Shown one piece after another: positions 45,980-53,751 of a stretch of DNA of 64,000 nucleotides. Within the stretch, counting starts at the first letter, position 1. Every line of letters starts with the position of its first letter. Both the position numbers and the translations under genes were made by a program. The notes below the pieces were generated by a model that did not search any database, was not told where the DNA came from, and saw nothing but the letters and a program-made list of their open reading frames with translations. Source of the DNA: DATFVB01 sp963714035 (lineage in GTDB: Bacteria > Acidobacteriota > Thermoanaerobaculia > UBA5066 > DATFVB01); assembly GCA_963714035.1 (NCBI GenBank), contig OY970224.1:868001-932000 (forward strand), in the 5' to 3' direction.

Positions 45980-46548
45980 TACCCTCTCTCGACGGCGAGG
46001 ACGTCCAGAAGCTCCGACAGAATGGTCGCCGTCGCCCCCCAGACCGTCTTCGGACCGTAGTGGTAGAACAGAACCGGCCGGTCGCGCCCTTCGAACATCC
46101 GCTCCTCGACGGCCGTCGGCGCCATCAGCGCCGAGAGCGGGATCTCCCAGAGCTCCTCGATCTCGTCGGCGGAGGGCTTGAGCTCCGCCGGATACGGTAT
46201 GGCCGCGACGTAGGGCTCGACGTAGAAGTTCGTGACGGTGACGATCGGCGAAAGCCGGCCGAGCAGCACGATCTGCTTGCGCTCGAGGCCGAGCTCTTCC
46301 TCCGTCTCGCGCAGGGCCGTGTCCTTCAGGTCACGGTCGCCGGTCTCGTGCGCGCCGCCCGGAAAAGAGACCTGTCCGCGGTGGGTGAGGACCTTGTCGC
46401 TCCGTTTCGTGAAGAGGAGCCAGAGCTCCTTCTCCTTCACGTAGAGCGGGACGAGGACGCCGGCGCGCCGATGCTCGGCCTGGGGGGCGACTCCCTGCAG
46501 GGTACGGTCGGCGAGCTTGTTCCTGATCTCGGCCAGCCAGTTCGACAT
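45979..46548 (-). CDS. NUDIX hydrolase, CoA pyrophosphatase type
   Basis: A 189-aa NUDIX enzyme probably cleaving CoA and derivatives into phosphopantetheine and 3',5'-ADP. The CoA-pyrophosphatase signature LLFTKRSDKVLTHRGQVSF precedes FPGG, and the NUDIX box GGAHETGDRDL...ALRETEEELGL is intact. ATG at 46546-46548 without SD; TATATT ends eight bases upstream. The gene is flanked on both sides by inverted copies of the same 120-bp repeat and stands alone. Confidence 0.88.
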   Translation of the reverse strand: MSNWLAEIRNKLADRTLQGVAPQAEHRRAGVLVPLYVKEKELWLLFTKRSDKVLTHRGQVSFPGGAHETGDRDLKDTALRETEEELGLERKQIVLLGRLSPIVTVTNFYVEPYVAAIPYPAELKPSADEIEELWEIPLSALMAPTAVEERMFEGRDRPVLFYHYGPKTVWGATATILSELLDVLAVERG

Positions 46549-46566
46549 CGAAAGGCAATATAGCAG

Positions 46567-46688
46567 GCGTCGCGATGCATCGAGCCGGACGGGCGCGTCC
46601 CGCCCGCGAGACCCTGCGACATACGCCCCGGTATGCCTCGGGATCTCGCGGGCGACCCGCATCCCGTCGGGCTCGCGCCTCGCGACGC
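46567..46688. repeat. Palindromic repeat family 2, copy 2
   Basis: 122 bp, terminal inverted repeats GCGTCGCGA/TCGCGACGC. Its reverse complement aligns along its length with copy 1 at 45862-45979, sharing blocks such as GGATGCGGGTCGCCC and GGCTCGATGCATCG. Confidence 0.8.
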
Positions 46689-47059
46689 TTCGGGGCGTTC
46701 CCGGAAAAATGACCTTCTCGCACGATTCAGCCTCGTAACGGGCACGTCGTACGAATCGTTTTACGCTTCATGACGGCGCATCTTCGAATCCGCTGCGGGT
46801 TCCTCGCGCTCGTCATCCTCGCGACGCTCGTCTGCGCGGTTCTCTGCCGAACTGGGTAGACCGTCCTGAACGGAGATCATCAGCGCGAGCTGCGTTTTCG
46901 GGAGGGGTCTTCTCGATCGAGAAGACGCGAAGGCGCTGCGAGACGGGCTGGAAGGCGCGTTCGGGGCGCCCGCCGGCGGCTGAGGCGTACTGAAGAACGT
47001 ACGTTGAAGCCCGCGGCGGGCGCCACGGGCGGGCATAACGGCCCGTATCGCGCGCCGGC
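46689..47059. other. Gap between repeat copy 2 and prfB; one tiny ORF
   Basis: No convincing gene. On the plus strand ATG at 46770 opens a 29-codon ORF to 46859 whose product has one hydrophobic stretch (FLALVILATLVCAVLC), without an SD. Just downstream, frame 46880-46983 reads like a protein C-terminus (GLLDREDAKALRDGLEGAFG) but has no start, so this may be the debris of a lost plus-strand gene. Confidence 0.35.
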
Positions 47060-48176
47060 CTACTCCTGCGCTCGTCGTTCGCTCGCGCTCTCTTTGAGGT
47101 ACGCGTCGATGAAGGGAGTGAGATCGCCGTCGAGCACGCGATCCGTGTCCCCCATCTCGAAGTCCGTGCGGTGGTCCTTGACCATCCGGTAGGGATGCAG
47201 GACGTACGAGCGGATCTGGCTCCCCCATTCGATCTTCTTCTTGGCTCCGGCGCGCTTCTCTTCCTCCGCCTGCCGCTCCTCGAGCGCCTTCTGGTAGAGC
47301 TTCGCGCGGAGGACCTTCATCGCGACGTCCCGGTTCCTTCCCTGGCTGCGCTCGTTCTGGCACGTGACGACGATGTTCGTCGGGATGTGCGTGATGCGGA
47401 CCGCCGAGTCGGTCACGTTGACGTGCTGGCCGCCGGCTCCGGAGGAGCGGTAGGTGTCGACGCGGAGGTCCTTGTCCGGAATGACGATCTCGATGTCGTC
47501 CTCGATCTCCGGCGTCACGAAGACCGACGCGAACGAGGTGTGCCGCCGCTTGTTGGCGTCGAACGGGGAGATGCGCACGAGACGATGGACCCCCATCTCG
47601 CCCTTCAGATAACCGTAGGCATACTCCCCCACGACGTGGACCGTCGCGCTCTTCAGCCCCGCCTCCTCGCCGTCGACGCGCTCGATCAGCTCGGCTTTCC
47701 ACCGGCGGCGCTCGAAGAAGCGCAGATACATTCGCAGGAGCATTTCCGCCCAGTCCTGCGATTCGGTGCCCCCGGCGCCGGAATGGATGGAGAACCACGC
47801 GTTGTTCGCGTCCTCGGTCTCGGTCATCTTGAGCGAGAGCTCGAGATCGTCGGTCCAGGCCGCCGAAGCCGCAAGCGCGCCCGAGGCTTCCGCGTCGACG
47901 TCCTCGCCGGCCCGCAGGAACTCATCGAAGACGCGGAGCTCGTCGGCGCGCCGCGCCGCCTCCGCGTCGGTCGAGAGCGTCTTTTCGTGGGTTTTGATCT
48001 TCCGGAGCGTTCCCTGCGCGTTCGCGGGATCGCTCCAGAAATCGGCGGCCGCCGACTTCTCCCTCAGCTCGTCGAGCGCGCTCCGCGCGGCCGGGCAATC
48101 AAAGGTACCCCCGGAGCGAGGAGATTCGCTCGGCGGCGCTCTCGAGCCCGGCGATCAGGTCGTCGCGTTTCGTCAT
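47060..48176 (-). CDS. prfB: Peptide chain release factor 2 (with +1 programmed frameshift)
   Basis: RF2 (371 aa after frameshift), recognising UAA and UGA. Frame 0 runs from ATG at 48174-48176 through 25 codons (MTKRDDLIAGLE...SSLRGYL) to an in-frame TGA at 48099-48101. The sequence before it is CGG GGG TAC CTT TGA, with a GGGGG Shine-Dalgarno-like run three bases before CTT, as in classical prfB. A +1 shift at CTT continues DCPAARSALDE. SPF (RISPFDANKRR) identifies RF2, and the GGQ loop is SSGAGGQHVNV. ATG overlaps the lnt stop (ATGA). Confidence 0.95.
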
Positions 48177-49687
48177 CGTCGTCCCCGGATTCCGCGCACG
48201 ATCGCGGACAATACCATGGCGGCCGCGAGAAGGTCGGCGGCGCCCGGAAAGACGGCGCCGCCCCAGCGCGTCCAGACGGTGAGCGCGCTCGACGGAACGA
48301 CGGCGGCCTCCGCGACGCCGGGAACGTCCGGCGGAACTCGCGCGAGGAGCCTGCCGCGAGCGTCGACGATTCCGGATACGCCGGTGATCGCGGCGCGCGC
48401 GAACGCGCGGCCGTTCTCGATCGCGCGGAGCGTCATCGCCGCGAAGTGCTGTTCCTGCGCGCCGGCCTTTCCGTACCACGCGTCGTTCGAGATCGAGACG
48501 AGGAGGGTCGCTCCGCGCCGGACTTCTTCCCGGGCGAGGGAGGGATACGTCATCTCGTAGCAGATCGCCGGCCCGAGCGCGAGACGGCCGGACCGGATGA
48601 CGACCGGAGAGGGCGCCGCCGAGAACGATCCGACGGCCTGCGAGACCGATTTCATGAAGAAGAAGAGGCGCGGCAGCGGCACGTATTCTCCGAACGGAAC
48701 CAGATGAACCTTCCGGTAGGCCGCCGGCGCGAGGCCGGACGGCGTGACGAGCCGGGCCGCGTTGAAGTAGACGTCGTCGCTCTCCTCGTCGACGTCGTTG
48801 AAGAGGATCGACGTCCCGCCGTCGCGCGCGATCGCCGAGAGGTCGCGGCGCAGGCCGGCGCTCCGCTGCCAGGTCAGACCGTAGAAGGAAGACTCGGGAA
48901 CCAGAACGAGATCGGGATGGCGGGCGGCCGCCGCCCGGATCGCGCCGGTCACGATCGCGTACTGCCGCGCCGCGCTCTCGAAGCTCTCGCGGACGGACTG
49001 GGGAATTTCCGGCTGGAGACCGACGACCGAGACCGGCGCTTCGGAAGACGCGGACGGCGCGGCGAGCGCCCGGCCTCCGATCGCCCCGACGAGCGCGATC
49101 CCCGCCAGCAGTGCGGCCGCGGCCACGATCCGGCCCCGCGGCGAGCGGGCGACGAAAATGGCCGCGACGAGCGAACCGGCCCCGGCGACGAGCGCGCCGA
49201 CGCCGTAAGCGCCCCACCAGGACGCCGTCTGGAGCCAGCGGGGATGATCCGCGAGCGCGTTCGCCGTGAGATTCCACGGAAACCCCTTGTAGACGACGCT
49301 GCGGGCGTGCTCCGCGGCCATCCACAGCGCGGGAAACGCGATCAGCCGCGCGGCTGACCTCGGGCGGAACGCCGCGGTGAGGGTCCACGCCACGAAAAGC
49401 GGCCATTCGGCGAGGATCAGGGCGAGGAGAAAGACGCAGACGGCGCCCATCCAGGCCGGCTGCCCCCCGAAATGCGTGACGACGAAGGCGACCCACGGAA
49501 CCGAGACGCACCAGAAGACGATGCCGAAGGAGAGCCCGGAGAGCAGGGCGCGCGAGCGCCGCTCCTCGGCCCAGAGCGCCGCGATCCATGGCGCGAGCGC
49601 GAGCGGAACGAGCCCCCACAGGCCGTACGGAGGGAAGGCGAACGCGAGAAGGGCTCCGGAGAGCGCTCCCGCGAGGACGGACCGGAT
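48173..49687 (-). CDS. lnt: Apolipoprotein N-acyltransferase
   Basis: Lnt (504 aa with the chosen start), an inner-membrane enzyme that adds the third acyl chain to lipoproteins. Catalytic residues: Glu in VPESSFYG, Lys in YRKVHLVPFGEYVP, Cys in AICYEMTYPSL. The first ATG (49448-49450) would drop the first two or three membrane helices. In frame upstream, SVLAGALSGALLAFAFPP and SFGIVFWCVSVPWVAF are the normal Lnt N-terminus, and the frame closes at the lipA TAG (49691-49693). The only start with a GGAGG at proper distance is ATC at 49685-49687. Confidence 0.9.
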   Translation of the reverse strand: MRSVLAGALSGALLAFAFPPYGLWGLVPLALAPWIAALWAEERRSRALLSGLSFGIVFWCVSVPWVAFVVTHFGGQPAWMGAVCVFLLALILAEWPLFVAWTLTAAFRPRSAARLIAFPALWMAAEHARSVVYKGFPWNLTANALADHPRWLQTASWWGAYGVGALVAGAGSLVAAIFVARSPRGRIVAAAALLAGIALVGAIGGRALAAPSASSEAPVSVVGLQPEIPQSVRESFESAARQYAIVTGAIRAAAARHPDLVLVPESSFYGLTWQRSAGLRRDLSAIARDGGTSILFNDVDEESDDVYFNAARLVTPSGLAPAAYRKVHLVPFGEYVPLPRLFFFMKSVSQAVGSFSAAPSPVVIRSGRLALGPAICYEMTYPSLAREEVRRGATLLVSISNDAWYGKAGAQEQHFAAMTLRAIENGRAFARAAITGVSGIVDARGRLLARVPPDVPGVAEAAVVPSSALTVWTRWGGAVFPGAADLLAAAMVLSAIVRGIRGRR

Positions 49688-49690
49688 GGC

Positions 49691-50716
49691 CTAGACCTCC
49701 GGCGCCCCCGCTCCGCCGGGAGCGGGAGCCGGGGGGTGGGGTGAAGCGTTGCTCGCCGCCGCGCCGTGCTCCGCACGACCCTTCCCCGTCTCGCCTTCCG
49801 CGATCCCCCCCTCCCCATGTGGGGAGGGGGCGGGGGGGTGGGGTGAAGCCTTGCTCGCCGCCGCGAGCAAGGCTTCCTCGGCCCGGTAGGACGAGCGCAC
49901 GAACGGGCCTGCGAAAACGTGCCGGAATCCGAGCGCCTCGCCCTCGAGGCGGAGCGCGTCGAAGACGGCCGGGGGAACGTACTCGACGACCGGGAGGTTC
50001 TCGCGCGACGGCCGGAGGTACTGGCCGATCGTGACGATCTCGACCGAGGCGTCCTTCATGCGGGCCATCAGCTCCACGCACTCCGCGAAACTCTCCCCGA
50101 GCCCCAGCATGAACCCCGATTTCGTCGCCATCGCCGGGGCGAGCCGCTTCGCCTCCGCGAGGACCGCGAGCGATCGGTCGAGCCGGGCCCCGCGGCGCAC
50201 CGTGACGTAGAGGCGGGGAACGGTCTCGACGTTGTGGTTGAACACGTCGGGGCGGGCGGCGACGACCTCGGCGACCGACGCCATGCGCCCCCGGAAATCC
50301 GGCGTGAGGACCTCCACCCCGACCGCCGGATCGTCCTCGCGAATCGCCGCGATCGTGCGCGCGAAATGGGCGGATCCCCCGTCTTGGAGATCGTCGCGGT
50401 CGACGGACGTCAACACGACGTGGCGAAGCTTCATCGCGCGGACGGCGTCGGCGACCCGGCGCGGCTCGTCCGGATCGAGCGGCGCGGGAGCGCCGTTCCG
50501 GATGTCGCAGAAACCGCAGGCTCGCGTGCAGACGTCCCCCATCAGGAGGAAGGTGGCGGTGCCGCGCGAGAAGCACTCCGAGCGGTTCGGGCACTTCGCC
50601 TCTTCGCAGACGGTGTGGAGCGCGCGGGCGCGCATCGTCCGCTTGACGTCGTGAAGCTCCGAGAGGCGGAGCGCCCTCCCGCGAATCCACTCCGGGGCGC
50701 GCGCGGGCGCCGTCAT
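49691..50716 (-). CDS. lipA: Lipoyl synthase
   Basis: LipA (341 aa), a radical SAM enzyme inserting two sulfurs into protein-bound octanoate. Auxiliary cluster CEEAKCPNRSEC, radical SAM cluster CTRACGFC, and the RSSY motif near the C-terminus that ligates the auxiliary cluster. ATG at 50714-50716 overlaps the SPOR stop (ATGA). After RSSYRAEEALL the last 50 or so residues are low-complexity (ASPHPPAPSPHGEGG and ASNASPHPPAPAPGG) encoded by a dispersed DNA repeat; they are not part of the enzyme. Confidence 0.94.
   Translation of the reverse strand: MTAPARAPEWIRGRALRLSELHDVKRTMRARALHTVCEEAKCPNRSECFSRGTATFLLMGDVCTRACGFCDIRNGAPAPLDPDEPRRVADAVRAMKLRHVVLTSVDRDDLQDGGSAHFARTIAAIREDDPAVGVEVLTPDFRGRMASVAEVVAARPDVFNHNVETVPRLYVTVRRGARLDRSLAVLAEAKRLAPAMATKSGFMLGLGESFAECVELMARMKDASVEIVTIGQYLRPSRENLPVVEYVPPAVFDALRLEGEALGFRHVFAGPFVRSSYRAEEALLAAASKASPHPPAPSPHGEGGIAEGETGKGRAEHGAAASNASPHPPAPAPGGAGAPEV
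49731..49865. repeat. Repeat family 3, two direct copies inside lipA
   Basis: Two 33-bp direct copies (49731-49763 and 49833-49865, one mismatch) with ends GGGGGGTGGGGTGAAGC, separated by about 70 bp, plus a CCCCTCCCCATGTGGGGAGGGG hairpin split by function (arms CCCCTCCCC and GGGGAGGGG, 49808-49830). It translates in the lipA frame as a proline-rich tail. Confidence 0.8.
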
Positions 50717-51468
50717 TCGGGAGCGACCCACGCCTTCTGGTTGAACTCCGCGGTGATCTTCGCGGCGGCTTTCTTCGCCTGATCCTTCTCCGCGTACGGG
50801 CCGACGCGGACCCGCCAGAGCGTCCCCTTCTTCGACTCGACCGAAGAGACCGCCGCGGTCCGGTACTTCTTCGCCGCGAGCTTCTCCTTCCAGCGGTTCG
50901 CCTCGCTCTTCGAGGACGTCGACACGATCTGGACGAAGTATCCGCCCTTGCCGGCCGCCTCCGCCTTCGCGGGAGCCGGAGGGGCAGTCGCCGAGGTTGC
51001 CGCGGTTGGATGCCCGGCGGTCTCGGGATGCGCCGGGCTCGTCGCTTTCCCGGCCCCGCCGCCGCCGGGCGCCGACCCGGCGATCTCGGTGCGCGAGGGC
51101 GCGGAGGAGGACGACTTTCCGCCGGCGGGCCGGGAAGGCTCCGCCACGCCCGCCTCCCGATCCTCGAAGACGGGCGCCTCTTCCGAGGCCGTCGAGGTCT
51201 CGGGGGCCGGCGAGGCCGTCGAGACCTCGAGAGCCGGTCGCGAGGCGGGTTCCCGAGACGGCGTCGATGCCGGTGCCGAAGGCGTCGGAACCGCAACGGA
51301 GGCCGCCGGCCGCGCGGGGATCGGCTCGGGCTCCCCGCTCTTCTCGAACCCCGCCTTCGACCCGAGGAAGAAAGCGGCTCCGAGCGCGGCGATCATCACG
51401 ACGACGGCCGCGAGCGCCTGGCCTCCCGTGAACGAGACCTGGTAGTAGGCCTTCTTCCCCTCCGGCAT
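50713..51468 (-). CDS. SPOR-domain membrane protein
   Basis: A 251-aa envelope protein. Short cytoplasmic N-terminus, one membrane segment (ALAAVVVMIAALGAAFFLG, residues about 18-36), a long Pro/Ala/Ser linker and a C-terminal SPOR domain (GGYFVQIVSTSSKSEANRW ... LWRVRVGPYAEKDQAKKAA) that should bind denuded peptidoglycan glycans at the septum. First of the lipA-lnt-prfB overlap chain. TAAGAT lies nine bases before the ATG. Confidence 0.87.
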   Translation of the reverse strand: MPEGKKAYYQVSFTGGQALAAVVVMIAALGAAFFLGSKAGFEKSGEPEPIPARPAASVAVPTPSAPASTPSREPASRPALEVSTASPAPETSTASEEAPVFEDREAGVAEPSRPAGGKSSSSAPSRTEIAGSAPGGGGAGKATSPAHPETAGHPTAATSATAPPAPAKAEAAGKGGYFVQIVSTSSKSEANRWKEKLAAKKYRTAAVSSVESKKGTLWRVRVGPYAEKDQAKKAAAKITAEFNQKAWVAPE

Positions 51469-51602
51469 CTCCGCGCGATCTTACACGTCGCGGAGCGCGG
51501 CCGGGGGCCCAAACGTTCCTTTCCCGCCCGCGCGGAAAAGGAGTCGCTCGCCCGGGTTCGCGCGAACCTTCGTTCGGGAGATCGAGACCCGGGAACCTCC
51601 CC

Positions 51603-52352
51603 CTACCCCTTGCCCAGGAACGCCCGGAAGAATTCGATCGGGAGCGGGAAGACGATCGTCGAGTTCTTCTCCGAGGCGATCTCGGTCAGCGTCTGGAGGT
51701 ACCGGAGCTGCAGCGTCATCGGCTCGGTCGCGATGACTTTCGCCGCGTTGGCGAGCTGCTGCGATGCCTGGAACTCCCCCTCCGCGTGGATGATCTTCGC
51801 GCGCTTCTCGCGCTCGGCGGTCGCCTGGATCGCCATCGCGCGCTGCATCTCGGGGGGAAGGTCGACCTGCTTGACCTCGACCATCGACACCTTGATCCCC
51901 CACGGCTCCGTGTGCTGGTCGATCGTCTGCTGCAGCGCGAGATTCAGCTTGTCGCGTTCGGAGAGGAGCTCGTCGAGCTGCGCCTGGCCGAGGACGGAGC
52001 GGAGCACCGTCTGGGCGAGCTGGGACGTCGCGTAGAGGTAGTTCTCGACCTCGACGACGGCCTTCGGGGCGTCGATGACCCGGAAGTACACGACCGCGGA
52101 CACCTTCACGGAGACGTTGTCGCGCGTGATGATGTCCTGCTGCGGGACCTCGTGCACGATCGTCCGGAGCGAGACCCGAACCATCGTCTCGAACGGCCAG
52201 AAGATGAACGTGAACCCCGGCCCCTTCGGCGTGGGAGACAGGCGCCCCAGCCAGAACGTGACGGCCCGCTCGTACTCCTTGAGGATGTTGATCCACTTCA
52301 GCAGCACGATGAAGGCGACGATCGCGGCGACGAGGGTTCCCTGGATCATCAT
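51603..52352 (-). CDS. Slipin/stomatin-like SPFH protein
   Basis: A 249-aa membrane-anchored SPFH protein. An N-terminal hairpin anchor (GTLVAAIVAFIVLLKWINIL) is followed by the SPFH domain (EYERAVTFWLGRL, GPGFTFIFWPFETM, DNVSVKVSAVVYFRV) and a C-terminal helix with EGEFQASQQLANAA. It is encoded with NfeD (40 bases downstream of it), the conserved partner whose protease domain usually cleaves slipin. Probably organises membrane microdomains. Confidence 0.9.
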   Translation of the reverse strand: MMIQGTLVAAIVAFIVLLKWINILKEYERAVTFWLGRLSPTPKGPGFTFIFWPFETMVRVSLRTIVHEVPQQDIITRDNVSVKVSAVVYFRVIDAPKAVVEVENYLYATSQLAQTVLRSVLGQAQLDELLSERDKLNLALQQTIDQHTEPWGIKVSMVEVKQVDLPPEMQRAMAIQATAEREKRAKIIHAEGEFQASQQLANAAKVIATEPMTLQLRYLQTLTEIASEKNSTIVFPLPIEFFRAFLGKG

Positions 52353-52392
52353 GGAGCACCGTCCTTTCGGCGGAGGCCCTCTCGGGCCGTGT

Positions 52393-53691
52393 TCAAGAGC
52401 CGGACTCCGCGGCCGGCCGGACGATCAGCGTGAATCCGTCCTTTCCGACGATCTCGACGTTCGCCCCCGAGGACACCGGGACGTCGGCGCGCGCTTCCCA
52501 GTATTCGCCGTGCGCGAGGATCCGGCCCGTCGGCGCGAGATCCGTCAGGGCCCGTCCGCTCTCCCCGATCAGGCCTTCCGGGCCGGTGCGGACGGGACGC
52601 GAGCGGACGGCGACCGCGCGCATCGAAAGCGCGACGAGGATCCCGCCCGCGAGCAGCGCCCCCGGAAGCACGATCCCGATGTCGACCCGATAGCCGAACC
52701 GGTTGCCGGAGAAGAGGAGGAGCGACCCGGCCAGGAAGACGGCGATTCCGGCGAGCGCGAGCATGCCGTGCATCGGGAACTTCAGCTCCGAGACGACGAA
52801 GAGGACTCCGAGCGCGATCAGCCCGATCCCCGTGAAGCTCACCGGGAGGACCGAGAACGCGTACAGGGCGAGGAGGAGCGAGACCCCGCCGAGGACGCCC
52901 GGCAGCACCGCTCCGGGATGCGAGAGCTCGAAATAGAGGCCGACGAGCCCGATCAGGAAAAGGACGTAGGCGAAGTTCGGCTCGGAGACGACGCCGAGCG
53001 CCCGCTCGATCGAGCCCATTTCCACCGTCTCGAAGCGCGGGGACTTCAGGCTCATCACGACGCGGTCGCCGTTCGTCCGCACGATCGTCTGCCCGTCGAG
53101 CTTCCGGCACAGCTCGGCGGGATCGCGAACCACGGCGTCGATGAGCCGCTTCTGCAGCGCCTCGGTCTCCGTGTAGGAGAGGCTCTCCATCACGGCCTTC
53201 TCCGCGGGGTCGGGGTCCCGATGGTGCGCCGCGCAGAGGGTCCGGATCTGGGCGAGCGCGTCCTGCTCGACTTTTTTCCGCATCGTTTCCGGGACGTCCT
53301 GCCCCTGGCTTCCCACGGGGTGCGCCGCTCCGGTGTTCGTCTCCGGCGCCATCGCCGCCCAGTCGCCCGAAAGAAGGATGAAGAAGCCCGCCGACGCCGC
53401 CCGCGCTCCGGAAGGGGCGACGAAGGTCGCGACGGGAACCTTCGAGTTGACGATTTCGGTCGTGATCTCGCGCATGGACGTCATCAGCCCGCCCGGCGTC
53501 GAGATCTCGACGACGAGGAGCGCGGCATGGCGAGCGGCGGCCTCGCCGATCGAGCGCTTCACGAAGCCCGCGGCGGCCGGATGGATTTCGCCGTCCAGCC
53601 GCGCGACGAGAACGAGAGGGCGCGCGGCCGGCGCGGACGCCGAGGCGACGCCCGCCAGGATCGCCCCCGCGAGGAAAACGCTCCCGTTCAA
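52393..53691 (-). CDS. NfeD-family membrane protease with ClpP-like domain
   Basis: Full-length NfeD (432 aa). Signal peptide, then a ClpP-class serine protease domain (VVEISTPGGLMTSMREI, catalytic Ser in ARAASAGFFILLSG), four hydrophobic segments (residues about 245-350) and a C-terminal OB-fold (GLIGESGRALTDLAPTGRI). Partner of the slipin downstream. TTG start at 53689-53691 has no SD; TAGAAT ends seven bases before it. Confidence 0.9.
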   Translation of the reverse strand: MNGSVFLAGAILAGVASASAPAARPLVLVARLDGEIHPAAAGFVKRSIGEAAARHAALLVVEISTPGGLMTSMREITTEIVNSKVPVATFVAPSGARAASAGFFILLSGDWAAMAPETNTGAAHPVGSQGQDVPETMRKKVEQDALAQIRTLCAAHHRDPDPAEKAVMESLSYTETEALQKRLIDAVVRDPAELCRKLDGQTIVRTNGDRVVMSLKSPRFETVEMGSIERALGVVSEPNFAYVLFLIGLVGLYFELSHPGAVLPGVLGGVSLLLALYAFSVLPVSFTGIGLIALGVLFVVSELKFPMHGMLALAGIAVFLAGSLLLFSGNRFGYRVDIGIVLPGALLAGGILVALSMRAVAVRSRPVRTGPEGLIGESGRALTDLAPTGRILAHGEYWEARADVPVSSGANVEIVGKDGFTLIVRPAAESGS

Positions 53692-53751
53692 CGGAAGGAT
53701 TCTACCTCCCGGATGCCCGGCCGGTCTTCCCGCCGATGTTAAAATCGCGTG

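Noticed and set aside
45862..46688. Composite transposon carrying the NUDIX gene
   Set aside because: No transposase ORF lies within or beside the repeats, so only a non-autonomous element or repeat pair can be claimed.
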